In this document: in pieces, positions 1-9,747 of the stretch | Layout of the letters: every line of letters begins with the position of its first letter | How positions within the stretch are numbered: the first letter of the stretch is position 1 | DNA from: Siminovitchia fortis | GTDB taxonomy: Bacteria; Bacillota; Bacilli; Bacillales; Bacillaceae_C | NCBI RefSeq assembly: GCF_003605365.2 | Contig: NZ_QYTU02000018.1 | Span: 1-64,000 of the forward strand | Direction of reading: 5' to 3' | DNA: 64,000 nucleotides | Made by a program: the position numbers and the translations under genes | The notes under the pieces: model-generated | The model's database searches: none | Told to the model about the DNA's origin: nothing | Seen by the model: the letters and a program-made list of their open reading frames with translations, nothing else

Positions 1-103
1 GCCGCCGGGCAAAGACAGAACATGGGGCCAGAAGGCTTCATGTTTTTTTGTGTTCCTAGGGGCTCGGACAATATGGAGCCGGTTGACTGGATCAAAATGT
101 CCA

Positions 104-237
104 ATCGTGCAATTCGAGCCGGAATTCGTGCAATTCCAGGTCCAGTTCGTGCAATTACGCTCCCAATTCGTGCAATTCCGCCTGAGTTCGTGCAATCACA
201 CCCTCATTTCGTGCAATCCCCCGCAATTCATGCAACT
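104..237. repeat. Seven-unit tandem array with 21-bp period
   Basis: The core TTCGTGCAATT recurs with starts near 104, 125, 146, 167, 187, 208 and 227, so the period is 20-21 bp (two helical turns). The first and last units carry single substitutions (ATCGTGCAATT, TTCATGCAACT). The intervening 9-10 bases are not conserved. The array lies about 100 bp upstream of the peroxidase gene. Bases 1-100 and 238-336 hold nothing else I can recognise. It is too short and has too short a period for a CRISPR array; protein binding or a minisatellite are both possible. Confidence 0.85.
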
Positions 238-336
238 CGATAACATTTCCAATTTACCTGCAAAAGTCATAAAGATTGTTTTCGTCGGGATCCTTTCCTA
301 AAATTAAAATAAACTACAAACTGTGGAGGGGGAGTC

Positions 337-810
337 ATGTCCATATATGATTTTGGTGTCCGAAGCGCCGATGGGAAAAAAGTTTCCTTAAACGAATTTC
401 GAGGTAAAGTGCTGCTTATTGTCAATACAGCCAGTAAATGCGGATTTACCCCCCAACTGAAAGAGTTGCAGCTGCTTCATGATACATACAAAGATCAAGG
501 TTTCGCTGTTCTCGGCTTTCCGAGCGATCAATTCATGAACCAGGAATTCGATGATATTCAGGAAACCTTGGATTTTTGTCAAACGAATTATGGTGTCACT
601 TTTCCGATTTTCGCCAAAATCCAGGTAAAAGGCGAGAATGCCCATCCGCTATTCAAGTTTCTGACAGGTTCAAAGCAGGGATTTTTGACAAAGGAAATCA
701 AGTGGAATTTCACAAAATTCCTGATCAATCGACAGGGATTCGTCGTAAAAAGATACGCCCCGCAGACAAAACCTCCGAAAGTTAAAAAGAATCTCGAGGC
801 GCTATTATAG
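337..810 (+). CDS. bsaA: Glutathione peroxidase family thiol peroxidase
   Basis: This 157-aa cytoplasmic protein is a complete glutathione peroxidase-fold enzyme that reduces hydroperoxides, in bacilli probably with thioredoxin or bacillithiol-type donors. The peroxidatic Cys35 lies in the motif NTASKCGFT, Gln65 in FPSDQF, and Trp123-Asn124 in KWNFTKF, giving the family's catalytic tetrad. Cys81 (FCQTNYGVTFP) matches the resolving Cys of thioredoxin-dependent members, while the usual Cys of FPCNQF is Ser63. The ATG follows a GGAGGGGG ribosome site. It is a monocistronic-looking gene just upstream of ctsR, a place that carries rRNA/tRNA genes in B. subtilis. The symbol follows the B. subtilis paralogue. 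Confidence 0.9.
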   Translation: MSIYDFGVRSADGKKVSLNEFRGKVLLIVNTASKCGFTPQLKELQLLHDTYKDQGFAVLGFPSDQFMNQEFDDIQETLDFCQTNYGVTFPIFAKIQVKGENAHPLFKFLTGSKQGFLTKEIKWNFTKFLINRQGFVVKRYAPQTKPPKVKKNLEALL

Positions 811-919
811 AAGTTTTGCCGAAGTACAAAAATCAATCAATCTGCAGCTTCCAAGTCTTTGGTCCCAATTTGCCTTTTGGGGTGTTGATTCCATAAAAGG
901 ATGGGTAAGATAAAATTGA

Positions 920-949
920 TTGTCAACGGGGCATTAAATTTTGTATAAT
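920..949 (+). promoter_or_regulatory. SigA-type promoter of the ctsR operon
   Basis: A -35 box TTGTCA (920-925) and a perfect -10 box TATAAT (944-949) are separated by 18 bp. The predicted start falls near 956, inside the CtsR operator that follows, so repressor binding would block initiation. Confidence 0.75.
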
Positions 950-952
950 ATA

Positions 953-976
953 AGTCAAATATAGTCAAAGTCAAGC
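953..976 (+). promoter_or_regulatory. CtsR operator (heptad direct repeat)
   Basis: Two exact heptads AGTCAAA (953-959 and 963-969) are separated by TAT, which fits the CtsR consensus (A/G)GTCAAA-NAN-(A/G)GTCAAA. A third partial heptad GTCAAGC follows at 970-976. The site covers the predicted transcription start of ctsR-mcsA-mcsB-clpC and implies autoregulation by CtsR. Confidence 0.9.
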
Positions 977-994
977 AAGGTAAGGAGGTGCTTG

Positions 995-1459
995 ATGATG
1001 CGGAATATATCCGATATTATTGAAAATTATTTAAAGCAGGTTTTGGAACTAAGTGAAAGCGAAATCGTAGAAATAAAAAGAAGCGAAGTGGCAAATAAAT
1101 TTCAGTGTGTCCCTTCACAAATAAACTATGTCATAAATACCCGGTTCACAATGGAAAAGGGATACATGGTTGAAAGTAAACGGGGCGGGGGCGGCTATAT
1201 CCGCATTTCCAAGGTTAAACTTCATAATCAGGCTCATCTGATCGACCAATTGAAAGTTTTAATTGGCCAAAAAATTTCCCAAAGCAGAGCAGAGGATGTC
1301 ATCATGAGGCTGCTGGAAGAAGAAATCATATCAGAACGTGAGGCAAAGATCATGTTAAATGTCATTGACCGTTCAGTATTATATATCGATCTGCCGGATA
1401 GGGATGAATTAAGGGCCAGGATGCTGAAGGCCATGCTTCGGACGATAAAATTTGATTAG
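995..1459 (+). CDS. ctsR: CtsR, class III heat-shock gene repressor
   Basis: CtsR is the dimeric winged-helix repressor of clp genes in low-GC Gram-positives. The wing contains the signature ESKRGGGGYIRI with the arginine that McsB or heat targets, and the C-terminal half holds the conserved dimer region with SVLYIDLPDRDELRARM. Possible starts are TTG 992, ATG 995 and ATG 998; ATG 995 has six bases to the AAGGAGG site, so it is preferred. It is first in an operon with mcsA, mcsB and clpC, and a perfect CtsR box overlaps its promoter, as expected for an autoregulated gene. Confidence 0.97.
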   Translation: MMRNISDIIENYLKQVLELSESEIVEIKRSEVANKFQCVPSQINYVINTRFTMEKGYMVESKRGGGGYIRISKVKLHNQAHLIDQLKVLIGQKISQSRAEDVIMRLLEEEIISEREAKIMLNVIDRSVLYIDLPDRDELRARMLKAMLRTIKFD

Positions 1460-1479
1460 GGAAAAGGAGGAGGGCTTTG

Positions 1480-2025
1480 ATGATTTGTCAAGAATGTAAA
1501 GAAAGGCCGGCCTCTCTGCATTTTACAAAAGTAGTGAACGGAGAGAAAACGGTTATACAACTATGTGAAAGATGCGCGCAGGAAAAAGGTGAAATGTTTC
1601 TGCTGGAAGGAGGAGCAGGCTTTTCCATCAATGATCTGCTTGCCGGACTGTTGAATCCATCCTCCTTTCAAAATGCTTCGCCCCATACAGCGCTTGGAAG
1701 CCAAATTGTCCAATGTGATGTTTGCGGTATGACCTATCAGCAATTTGCGAATATCGGACGTTTTGGCTGTGCCAATTGCTACAACGCCTTCAGAAAAGAA
1801 CTGATTCCCATATTGAAAAAGCTGCACAGCGGCAATATAGTCCACGGAGGGAAGGTTCCGGCGAGGATGGGCGGGTCTTTGCATTTAAAAAAGAAAATAC
1901 AGGAATGCAAAAGTGAGCTTGCAGCTCTGATCGAACAAGAAGAGTTTGAAAAAGCTGCAGAAGTACGCGACCAAATCCGCTCCCTTGAAAAAAAATTGGC
2001 AGAAGGGGAGGAGAAAATGGAATGA
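1480..2025 (+). CDS. mcsA: McsA, zinc-binding activator of McsB kinase
   Basis: This 181-aa protein activates the arginine kinase McsB and helps regulate CtsR and deliver substrates to ClpCP. It shows four CXXC pairs (CQEC and CERC near the N terminus, CDVC and CANC at mid-protein) forming two zinc sites, then a C-terminal UvrB/UvrC-like UVR motif ([19 protein letters not shown]). The ATG at 1480 is preferred over a TTG one codon upstream. An AAAGGAGGAGGG ribosome site precedes it. The stop overlaps the mcsB start, indicating translational coupling. Confidence 0.96.
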   Translation: MICQECKERPASLHFTKVVNGEKTVIQLCERCAQEKGEMFLLEGGAGFSINDLLAGLLNPSSFQNASPHTALGSQIVQCDVCGMTYQQFANIGRFGCANCYNAFRKELIPILKKLHSGNIVHGGKVPARMGGSLHLKKKIQECKSELAALIEQEEFEKAAEVRDQIRSLEKKLAEGEEKME

Positions 2026-3104
2026 GCCTCGAAAAGTTTCTTAATCAGGCTGTCAGTTCTTGGATGAGTTCAGAAGGACCTGATTCCGATATCATTCTCA
2101 GCTCCCGGATAAGATTGGCAAGGAATTTACGAAACTTTAAGTTCCCGACTTTGTTTACTAATGATGAAGCACGGGAAATCATTAGCAAAACTAAAAATAT
2201 TTTTGTACAAGAAAATGATCATGGCTTCGGCCAGCTGGAATTTTTGGAAATTGATGATTTAAAGGCACTGGAAAAAAGGGTGTTGGTGGAAAAGCATTTA
2301 ATCAGTCCCCGATTGGCTGAACATGCCACACATGGTGCAGTTTTGCTGTCCGGTCAGGAAGATATAAGCATCATGCTCAATGAAGAAGATCATATCAGGA
2401 TCCAATGTCTGTTTCCGGGCCTGCAAATAAGTGAAGCGCTGGAACGGGCAAATGTCATTGATAATATCCTGGAAGCAAAAGTCGATTATGCATTCGATGA
2501 AAAGCTGGGGTATATCACAAGCTGTCCGACAAATGTGGGGACCGGACTTCGGGCATCCGTCATGGTTCATCTGCCTGCACTTATCCTGACACGACAGATG
2601 AACCGCATTATTCCTGCAATTAACCAGCTCGGGCTTGTCGTACGGGGGATTTATGGAGAAGGCAGCGAAGCTTTGGGAAATATATTCCAAATATCCAATC
2701 AGATTACACTTGGGAAGTCGGAAGAGGATATCATAGGCGATTTGATTAGCGTCGTCCAGCAAATTGTTGCTCAGGAGAGAGCGGCAAGGGAAGCATTAAT
2801 AAAAACATCAGGCATTCAATTGGAAAATAAGGTATTTCGTTCCTACGGAATATTGGCCAACAGCAGGATCATTGAAACAAAAGAGGCATCTGAATGTTTA
2901 TCTGATGTCAGATTGGGCATAGATACAGGATACATTACTCATCTTTCCAGAAATATTCTAAATGAATTGATGATCTTGACGCAGCCGGGATTTTTACAGC
3001 AATATGCAGGGGGGCCGCTTCGTCCTGTTGAACGGGATATTAAAAGGGCGGCATTGATACGGGAAAGATTGAAACTAGAAGAGAGACGGACAGGAGGAGA
3101 TTAG
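2022..3104 (+). CDS. mcsB: McsB, protein arginine kinase
   Basis: McsB phosphorylates arginines on misfolded proteins and on CtsR; phosphoarginine is the degradation tag read by ClpCP. The 360-aa sequence has the phosphagen-kinase catalytic domain, with [13 protein letters not shown] near residue 28, the conserved cysteine in [13 protein letters not shown] near residue 168, and the C-terminal RDIKRA phosphoarginine-binding motif (RDxxRA) of the dimer domain. The ATG overlaps the mcsA stop by four bases (ATGA). Length and order match the B. subtilis gene. Confidence 0.97.
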   Translation: MSLEKFLNQAVSSWMSSEGPDSDIILSSRIRLARNLRNFKFPTLFTNDEAREIISKTKNIFVQENDHGFGQLEFLEIDDLKALEKRVLVEKHLISPRLAEHATHGAVLLSGQEDISIMLNEEDHIRIQCLFPGLQISEALERANVIDNILEAKVDYAFDEKLGYITSCPTNVGTGLRASVMVHLPALILTRQMNRIIPAINQLGLVVRGIYGEGSEALGNIFQISNQITLGKSEEDIIGDLISVVQQIVAQERAAREALIKTSGIQLENKVFRSYGILANSRIIETKEASECLSDVRLGIDTGYITHLSRNILNELMILTQPGFLQQYAGGPLRPVERDIKRAALIRERLKLEERRTGGD

Positions 3105-3105
3105 T

Positions 3106-5547
3106 ATGATGTTTGGTCGTTTTACAGAGAGAGCTCAAAAGGTATTGGCCCTTTCACAGGAAGAAGCAGTCCGCCTTGGCCACGGCAATATCGGAACTGA
3201 GCATATTTTGCTGGGACTGGTCAGGGAAGGAGAAGGAATAGCGGCTAAGGCGTTATATGGACTCGGCCTGGGTCCCGAAAAGATTCAAAAAGAAGTAGAA
3301 AACTTAATTGGCCGAGGGAAAGATACTTCACAAACGATTCATTATACGCCGCGTGCCAAAAAAGTGATTGAGCTGTCGATGGACGAAGCCAGAAAGCTCG
3401 GTCATTCATACGTCGGCACGGAACATATCCTGCTTGGCCTCATTCGTGAAGGGGAAGGTGTAGCTGCAAGAGTATTGAATAATTTGGGTGTCAGTCTGAA
3501 TAAAGCCCGCCAGCAGGTGCTCCAGCTTTTGGGAAGCAATGAGGCAAGCACCCACGGCGGGGCTTCTGCAAGTGCCAATACTCCTACGGTAGACAGCCTG
3601 GCAAGGGATTTGACTGCGATAGCAAGAGAAGGGACCCTTGACCCTGTTATTGGCCGCAACAAAGAGATCCAAAGGGTCATTGAAGTATTAAGCAGACGGA
3701 CTAAGAACAATCCGGTCCTGATCGGCGAACCCGGGGTTGGTAAAACTGCGATAGCGGAAGGCCTGGCACAGCAAATCATCAATAACGAAGTGCCTGAAAC
3801 CCTGCGCGACAAGCGTGTCATGACCCTTGATATGGGAACTGTCGTGGCAGGCACAAAATACCGCGGAGAATTCGAAGACCGTCTGAAGAAGGTAATGGAT
3901 GAAATCAGGCAGGCAGGCAACATCATTTTATTTATTGATGAACTTCATACATTGATTGGTGCAGGGGGAGCGGAAGGTGCCATTGATGCATCAAACATTT
4001 TAAAACCGTCGCTTGCCCGCGGAGAACTTCAATGTATCGGTGCCACGACATTGGATGAATACCGCAAATATATTGAAAAGGACGCAGCGCTTGAGCGGCG
4101 CTTCCAGCCTATACAAGTGGATGAGCCGACGGTTGAAGAATCCATTCAAATACTGGAAGGACTCCGCGACCGCTATGAAGCCCACCACCGTGTATCCATT
4201 ACGGATGAGGCAATTGAAGCAGCAGTGAAATTGGCTGACCGTTATATCTCGGACCGCTTCCTTCCTGATAAAGCGATTGACCTGATTGATGAAGCTGGTT
4301 CCAAAGTCCGGCTCCGTTCTTATACGACGCCGCCGAATCTAAAAGAATTGGAAGTGAAGCTTGAATCCATCCGCAAAGAGAAAGATGCAGCCGTCCAAAG
4401 CCAGGAATTTGAAAAAGCTGCTTCTTTAAGGGATTCAGAACAAAAGCTCCGGGAAGAACTGGAAGAAACGAAAAAAACTTGGAAAGAAAAACAGGGACAG
4501 GAAAATACGGAAGTGACGGTAGAGGATATCGCCAAAGTCGTATCCAGCTGGACTGGTGTCCCAGTATCGAAACTGGCTTCGACTGAAACGGAAAGATTGT
4601 TGAAACTGGAAGAAATTCTGCATTCACGGGTCATCGGACAGGAGGAAGCCGTTAAATCTGTTGCGAAGGCGGTGCGAAGAGCAAGAGCGGGGCTGAAAGA
4701 TCCGAAGCGGCCGATCGGTTCCTTTATCTTCCTGGGTCCAACCGGTGTAGGGAAAACGGAGCTTGCAAGGGCGCTTGCAGAATCCATGTTCGGAGACGAG
4801 GATGCTATCATCCGTCTCGATATGTCTGAGTATATGGAGAAACATTCTACGTCACGCCTCGTCGGCTCGCCTCCGGGATATGTCGGATTTGAAGAAGGCG
4901 GCCAACTGACCGAAAAGGTCCGCCGCAAGCCCTATTCCGTCATTCTGCTGGATGAAATTGAAAAGGCCCATCCAGATGTATTTAATATTTTGCTCCAAGT
5001 GCTTGAAGATGGCCGTTTGACTGATTCGAAAGGAAGAACGGTTGACTTCCGAAACACTGTTCTCATTTTGACATCGAACGTCGGAGCCCAGGCCTTGCAA
5101 CGCAATAAATATGTAGGCTTTGCCATCCAGGATGGAGAGCAGGATTATAAAGACATGAAAAGCCAGGTCATGGAAGAATTGAAAAAGGCATTCCGTCCTG
5201 AGTTTTTGAACAGAGTTGATGAAATTATCGTCTTCCATGCCTTGGAGAAACCACATCTGAAGGAAATTGCCACATTGATGGCGAATCAATTGATCTCCCG
5301 CTTGAAGGAACAGGATATGGATCTTGAGTTGACCGAAGCGGCAAAAGATAAAATAACGGAGGAAGGTTTCGATCCGGAATATGGGGCCCGTCCGCTCAGA
5401 AGGGCCATCCAGAAGTTTATAGAGGACCGCCTGTCAGAGGAACTGCTGAAAGGAACGATCAAAATGGGCCAACAAGTTGTCGTCGATGTTCAGGACGGGG
5501 AATTCATAGTGAAAGCAAAAGAAGAAGAGGAAACTGCTATTTCCTAA
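3106..5547 (+). CDS. clpC: ClpC, AAA+ unfoldase of the ClpCP protease
   Basis: The 813-aa ATPase unfolds substrates for ClpP. It begins with two Clp N-domain repeats (about 1-145), followed by AAA-1 with Walker A GEPGVGKT at about 207-214, a UVR-containing middle domain near 420-455, and AAA-2 with Walker A GPTGVGKT at about 544-551. ClpP-binding GF-type loop sequence VGF lies in KYVGFAIQ in the last domain. ATG 3106 gives MMFGRF, the same start as in B. subtilis; ATG 3109 is also possible. It closes the CtsR-controlled operon one base after mcsB. Confidence 0.98.
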   Translation: MMFGRFTERAQKVLALSQEEAVRLGHGNIGTEHILLGLVREGEGIAAKALYGLGLGPEKIQKEVENLIGRGKDTSQTIHYTPRAKKVIELSMDEARKLGHSYVGTEHILLGLIREGEGVAARVLNNLGVSLNKARQQVLQLLGSNEASTHGGASASANTPTVDSLARDLTAIAREGTLDPVIGRNKEIQRVIEVLSRRTKNNPVLIGEPGVGKTAIAEGLAQQIINNEVPETLRDKRVMTLDMGTVVAGTKYRGEFEDRLKKVMDEIRQAGNIILFIDELHTLIGAGGAEGAIDASNILKPSLARGELQCIGATTLDEYRKYIEKDAALERRFQPIQVDEPTVEESIQILEGLRDRYEAHHRVSITDEAIEAAVKLADRYISDRFLPDKAIDLIDEAGSKVRLRSYTTPPNLKELEVKLESIRKEKDAAVQSQEFEKAASLRDSEQKLREELEETKKTWKEKQGQENTEVTVEDIAKVVSSWTGVPVSKLASTETERLLKLEEILHSRVIGQEEAVKSVAKAVRRARAGLKDPKRPIGSFIFLGPTGVGKTELARALAESMFGDEDAIIRLDMSEYMEKHSTSRLVGSPPGYVGFEEGGQLTEKVRRKPYSVILLDEIEKAHPDVFNILLQVLEDGRLTDSKGRTVDFRNTVLILTSNVGAQALQRNKYVGFAIQDGEQDYKDMKSQVMEELKKAFRPEFLNRVDEIIVFHALEKPHLKEIATLMANQLISRLKEQDMDLELTEAAKDKITEEGFDPEYGARPLRRAIQKFIEDRLSEELLKGTIKMGQQVVVDVQDGEFIVKAKEEEETAIS

Positions 5548-5553
5548 TCTGGA

Positions 5554-5585
5554 GGGGTACATGGAGAACGAAAGCCGTGTACCCC
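5554..5585 (+). terminator. Inverted repeat after clpC, possible terminator
   Basis: GGGGTACATGG (5554-5564) pairs with CCGTGTACCCC (5575-5585) around a 10-nt loop, an 11-bp stem with one G-U pair. No real T-run follows, so it may stall or stabilise RNA rather than terminate efficiently. Confidence 0.5.
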
Positions 5586-5775
5586 AACCTTTGTTTGTCA
5601 GCTCAGACGAACAGAACAGTCGACGCGATAGGGCTTTTTAGCAGGAGCCTGAATCAAGACAGGAAAAGCTAATGCAACATTTTTGTTGTTGAAACAGCCG
5701 TTTTGACATCTGCCTGACACACTGGTCCTTTACAATGGAGATATAAGTAACAGAAGATGAGGGGGAAGAAAGTAG

Positions 5776-7146
5776 TTGGCGAAAAAAAAGACAAAATTCA
5801 TGTGTCAAAACTGCGGATATGAGTCCCCCAAATGGATGGGGCGCTGTCCCGGGTGCGGGGAATGGAATCAAATGGTGGAAGAGGTTGAAATCATTGGAAA
5901 GGGAAGAAAAGGATCCTTAAGCCCATCTGATGAAGGCAGGTCCAAAGCCGAGCCGATCAACGCCATTCAAACCGAAAATGAACCGAGGGTGGAAACAAAA
6001 CTGAAAGAGTTCAACCGCGTGCTGGGAGGCGGCGTTATCCCCGGCTCTTTAGTGTTAATAGGCGGTGACCCGGGAATCGGGAAATCAACCCTGCTTTTGC
6101 AGGTGTCCTCACAACTGGCTGATACGGATAAAAAGGTGCTTTATATTTCGGGTGAGGAATCTGTCAAACAGACAAAATTAAGAGCGGAGCGGCTAAATGT
6201 CTCTTCGCCCAGCCTATATATTTATGCCGAGACGAACCTTGAATTGATTCACCAGACGATTTCAGATTTATCGCCGGATTTTGTAGTGGTTGATTCGATT
6301 CAAACCGTCTATCATCCTGAGATCACTTCTGCACCGGGGAGTGTCTCCCAGGTTCGTGAATGTACAGCCGAACTGATGAAAATTGCGAAAACGAAAGGGA
6401 TTGCCATTTTCATAGTAGGGCACGTAACGAAGGAAGGGGCTATTGCAGGGCCCCGGCTTTTGGAGCACATGGTTGACACTGTTCTGTATTTTGAGGGGGA
6501 ACGGCACCATACGTACCGCATCCTCAGGGCGGTAAAAAACCGTTTCGGATCCACGAATGAAATCGGCATTTTTGAAATGAAGGAATTTGGCCTCGATGAA
6601 GTGGAAAATCCATCAGAAATTTTCCTTGAAGAGCGGTCCAAGGGCTCATCAGGCTCGACTGTTGTGGCATCAATGGAAGGAACAAGGCCGGTGTTAGTGG
6701 AAATACAGGCATTGATTTCTCCGACTAGCTACGGAAATCCCCGGCGGATGGCCACCGGCATCGATCACAACAGGGTCTCCCTGTTGATGGCTGTATTGGA
6801 AAAGCGGGTGGGTCTGCTGCTGCAGAACCAGGACGCTTATTTAAAAGTTGCCGGCGGAGTGAAGCTGGATGAGCCGGCGATTGACTTGGCCATAGCCGTG
6901 AGCATTGCTTCAAGCTTCCGGGACCATCCGACAAGACCGGCCGACTGCATCATTGGCGAAGTTGGATTGACCGGGGAAGTGCGCCGTGTCTCAAGGATTG
7001 AACAGAGGGTGCAGGAAGCTGCCAAATTGGGCTTTACCCGAGTGCTTGTTCCTGATAAAAATATTGGCGGATGGAAGGTACCGGAAGGAATTGAACTGAT
7101 CGGTGTGGCAACGGTTGAAGAAGCTTTGAGGCAAGCTTTTAACTGA
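5776..7146 (+). CDS. radA: RadA/Sms, DNA branch-migration ATPase
   Basis: RadA acts in recombinational DNA repair and branch migration. The 456-aa chain has an N-terminal C4 zinc finger (Cys10, Cys13, Cys24, Cys27), a RecA-like core with Walker [11 protein letters not shown] at 96-105, the diagnostic KNRFG motif near 254-258, and a Lon-protease-like C-terminal domain. The start is TTG after a purine-rich GGGGGAAG site, as no ATG gives a full zinc finger. In B. subtilis disA follows immediately; here about 200 non-coding bases and then yacL follow. Confidence 0.97.
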   Translation: MAKKKTKFMCQNCGYESPKWMGRCPGCGEWNQMVEEVEIIGKGRKGSLSPSDEGRSKAEPINAIQTENEPRVETKLKEFNRVLGGGVIPGSLVLIGGDPGIGKSTLLLQVSSQLADTDKKVLYISGEESVKQTKLRAERLNVSSPSLYIYAETNLELIHQTISDLSPDFVVVDSIQTVYHPEITSAPGSVSQVRECTAELMKIAKTKGIAIFIVGHVTKEGAIAGPRLLEHMVDTVLYFEGERHHTYRILRAVKNRFGSTNEIGIFEMKEFGLDEVENPSEIFLEERSKGSSGSTVVASMEGTRPVLVEIQALISPTSYGNPRRMATGIDHNRVSLLMAVLEKRVGLLLQNQDAYLKVAGGVKLDEPAIDLAIAVSIASSFRDHPTRPADCIIGEVGLTGEVRRVSRIEQRVQEAAKLGFTRVLVPDKNIGGWKVPEGIELIGVATVEEALRQAFN

Positions 7147-7198
7147 GCGGTATGAACGATAATTGTCACATAAGTGAAATAGACTCACTGCATCCATT

Positions 7199-7227
7199 TT
7201 GCTAAAGTAATAGTAAAGGGATAGAAT
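7199..7227 (+). promoter_or_regulatory. Putative promoter upstream of yacL
   Basis: TTGCTA (7199-7204) and TAGAAT (7222-7227) are 17 bp apart. The predicted RNA would have a leader of about 115 nt before yacL. This would give yacL its own transcript where disA is missing. Confidence 0.45.
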
Positions 7228-7347
7228 CCGCTGAAGTTATATTAATATAATATTTTGTGGGAATTAAGAATGATTCTGTAATAAATTGGGGCCTTCATGT
7301 TTTTAAAATAGGCAAGTTGCTTATAATTAGGATAAGGAGGTGAGAGC

Positions 7348-8439
7348 ATGTTAAAACGAATAGTTCAGGCTTGTTTTTTACTTATGGGGGGAACCCTGGG
7401 AGTACTCTTCGTTCCTGAACTTTTAAAATTAGCTTCTCTTGATCAGATCGTTTTAATTAATAATCCGTTGGTTAATGCTCTTATAGGTGCAATCATATTT
7501 TATGTCATTACTTTTTGGGCGGTTGACCATGTTGTCCACTTTGTCAAATGGTTCGAAGACCGTATTGTCAAGGCTCCTGTCTCAGATATTTTATTTGGTA
7601 GCCTGGGGCTGATTTTCGGACTGATCATTGCCTTCCTGGCAGGATTGGCCATCAACCAGACCGAATTGCCTATCGTAAATGAAGTTGTTCCGATATTATT
7701 GACCCTGCTGATTGGATATCTCGGTTTTCAGGTGGGCTTTAAAAAGAAAGAAGAGTTGATGAATTTCTTTTCCTTCAACCGATCAAATAAAAAGAAAGAA
7801 GATTCCGCCGATCAGCCCAAATACTCTTCAAGAAGGCTGAAAATCCTTGATACAAGCGTCATCATCGACGGGAGAATCGCCGATATATGCCAGACAGGCT
7901 TTTTGGACGGAGTTCTCGTCATTCCTCATTTTGTTCTTGCAGAGCTGCAGCATATTGCGGACTCCTCGGATGCTTTGAAGAGGAACCGGGGAAGACGCGG
8001 GCTTGATACGTTGAATCGGATCCAGAAGGAAATCAACATTGAGGTGGAAATGTACGAAGGAGATTTCGAAGATGTCCAGGAAGTGGACAGCAAGCTTGTG
8101 AAACTGGCCAAGTTAATGAACGGGACAGTTGTCACAAACGACTTCAACTTAAATAAAGTGTGTGAAATCCAAGACGTTCCCGTGTTAAATATCAATGATC
8201 TTGCAAATGCAGTGAAGCCGGTCGTATTGCCTGGGGAAGAGCTGAATGTCCAGGTCATTAAAGACGGCAAAGAATACAATCAGGGCGTTGCTTATCTTGA
8301 TGACGGTACGATGATCGTTGTTGAAGAGGGAAGAGATTACATTGGCAAAAGAATTGATGTCATCGTCACAAGCGTCTTGCAGACATCTGCGGGCCGGATG
8401 ATTTTTGCCAAGCCTAAATTATTGGAAAAAGCTTTATAG
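7348..8439 (+). CDS. yacL: YacL, membrane-anchored PIN/TRAM nuclease-like protein
   Basis: The 363-aa protein has four hydrophobic segments in its first 130 residues, a basic linker ([10 protein letters not shown] onward), a PIN domain starting near 169 with the acidic motif [15 protein letters not shown], and a C-terminal TRAM domain from about 300. PIN domains are Mg-dependent RNases, TRAM binds RNA. The in vivo substrate is not established. ATG follows AAGGAGGTGAGAGC. It lies directly after radA, which is unusual because disA normally separates them. Confidence 0.93.
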   Translation: MLKRIVQACFLLMGGTLGVLFVPELLKLASLDQIVLINNPLVNALIGAIIFYVITFWAVDHVVHFVKWFEDRIVKAPVSDILFGSLGLIFGLIIAFLAGLAINQTELPIVNEVVPILLTLLIGYLGFQVGFKKKEELMNFFSFNRSNKKKEDSADQPKYSSRRLKILDTSVIIDGRIADICQTGFLDGVLVIPHFVLAELQHIADSSDALKRNRGRRGLDTLNRIQKEINIEVEMYEGDFEDVQEVDSKLVKLAKLMNGTVVTNDFNLNKVCEIQDVPVLNINDLANAVKPVVLPGEELNVQVIKDGKEYNQGVAYLDDGTMIVVEEGRDYIGKRIDVIVTSVLQTSAGRMIFAKPKLLEKAL

Positions 8440-8456
8440 GGACAGGAGAATTTCAG

Positions 8457-9143
8457 TTGGAATATCAGGTGATCATCCCCGCTGCGGGATCGGGGAAAAG
8501 AATGGGGGCCGGCCGAAATAAGTTATTTATTGAAGTTGCGGGGCGGCCGGTCATCCTGCATACATTAGATGTATTTGCGTCCGACCTTTACTGTAAAAAA
8601 ATAATTCTTGCCATCCAGCCAAACGATGAAAGCCAATTTAGGAACATACTGGCCGGTCATCCGGGCAATGGAAAAATCGCTTATGTTTACGGGGGGGATG
8701 AACGCCAGCACAGCGTCTATAATGGATTGAAGGCAGCCGGCGGCCAGATCATCCTCGTTCACGACGGCGCCCGCCCTTTCATCCGCCAGCATACGATCAG
8801 CCGGCTTGTTCAGGCGGCACATGACAACGGCGCCGCCATAGCGGCGGTCCCTGTAAAAGATACAATTAAAAGAGCGGACCGGAATCAAGTGGTTGAAACG
8901 GTCGATCGATCGGGCTTGTGGCAAATACAAACTCCACAAGCCTTTCGTTTGCCAATTTTAATGAGTGCGCATGAACAGGCGAAGGAACAAGGTTATGTAG
9001 GTACGGATGAAGCCTCGCTTGTTGAAAAAGCCGGCCAGCCTGTCATGATTATAGAAAGCGACTACGATAATATTAAATTGACGACTCCCGAGGATTTATA
9101 CTTTGCTGAAGCCATATTGGCAAAAAGAAGGAATTTGGGATGA
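8457..9143 (+). CDS. ispD: IspD, 2-C-methyl-D-erythritol 4-phosphate cytidylyltransferase
   Basis: IspD joins CTP to MEP to give CDP-methylerythritol in the non-mevalonate isoprenoid pathway. The 228-aa sequence has the nucleotide-binding loop [10 protein letters not shown] at its N terminus, the VHDGARPFI motif near residue 100, and the conserved PVKDTIK and QTPQAF motifs. TTG at 8457 is the likely start, placed after an AGGAG site; no in-frame ATG precedes the CTP loop. It is followed closely by ispF. Confidence 0.97.
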   Translation: MEYQVIIPAAGSGKRMGAGRNKLFIEVAGRPVILHTLDVFASDLYCKKIILAIQPNDESQFRNILAGHPGNGKIAYVYGGDERQHSVYNGLKAAGGQIILVHDGARPFIRQHTISRLVQAAHDNGAAIAAVPVKDTIKRADRNQVVETVDRSGLWQIQTPQAFRLPILMSAHEQAKEQGYVGTDEASLVEKAGQPVMIIESDYDNIKLTTPEDLYFAEAILAKRRNLG

Positions 9144-9163
9144 GTGAGGGGAGAAAAATACAT

Positions 9164-9646
9164 ATGTTTAGAATTGGGCAAGGGTTTGACGTACATGAAT
9201 TTGCCGAAGGCAGGCCGCTTATTATTGGCGGCATCCACATTCCTCACCACAGAGGGCTTATAGGGCATTCAGATGCAGATGTATTGCTGCATACCGTTGC
9301 TGACGCCTGCCTGGGGGCAATTGGAGAAGGTGACATCGGCCGGCACTTTCCGGATACGGACATGGCAAATAAGGACCTGGATTCGGCCCGCCTGCTTGCG
9401 GATGTATGGCTGCTTGTCAAAGAAAGAGGCTATAAGCTCGTGAACGCCGACTGCACAATCATGGCCCAGAAACCTAAAATGGCGCCTTATATTGAACAGA
9501 TGAGAGAGAGGATTGCCGAATTGCTTGAGGCGGACAAAGCTCAGGTGAACGTAAAAGCAACGACAACAGAGCGTCTTGGCTTTGTTGGCCGGGAAGAGGG
9601 CATCGCCGCACAGGCAGTTGTTTTAATCGGAAAATCCGCTGAATAG
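9164..9646 (+). CDS. ispF: IspF, 2-C-methyl-D-erythritol 2,4-cyclodiphosphate synthase
   Basis: IspF cyclises CDP-ME 2-phosphate and releases CMP. The 160-aa protein carries the Zn ligands of GFDVHEF and the motif [10 protein letters not shown], plus the [13 protein letters not shown] signature near the C terminus. The reading frame is open from ATG 9140, but ATG 9164 fits the family start [11 protein letters not shown] and lies behind GAGGGGAG, so it is chosen. It sits 20 bases after ispD, so the two form one unit. Confidence 0.96.
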   Translation: MFRIGQGFDVHEFAEGRPLIIGGIHIPHHRGLIGHSDADVLLHTVADACLGAIGEGDIGRHFPDTDMANKDLDSARLLADVWLLVKERGYKLVNADCTIMAQKPKMAPYIEQMRERIAELLEADKAQVNVKATTTERLGFVGREEGIAAQAVVLIGKSAE

Positions 9647-9747
9647 GAACAGTTGCTTTTAAGTATGCCAAGGTTATTGTAAAATAGGGCAAGAGCTTCA
9701 TAAAAGCGTAAGAAGAAACTTGTTGGAAATTTTGAGGAGGCATTAAC

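Noticed and set aside
104-237. CRISPR array
   Set aside because: The core is only 11 bp, the period 21 bp and spacers are 9-10 bp; no cas gene is near.
3402-3926. Antisense reading frame of 174 codons opposite clpC
   Set aside because: It is a shadow of the strongly biased clpC codons; no ribosome site or recognisable domain. Similar long antisense frames opposite rpoB (22946-23848) and ecfA (52356-53156) were rejected for the same reason.
5703-5736. radA promoter TTGACA ... TACAAT
   Set aside because: The spacer is 22 bp, too long for a SigA promoter; no better pair was found.
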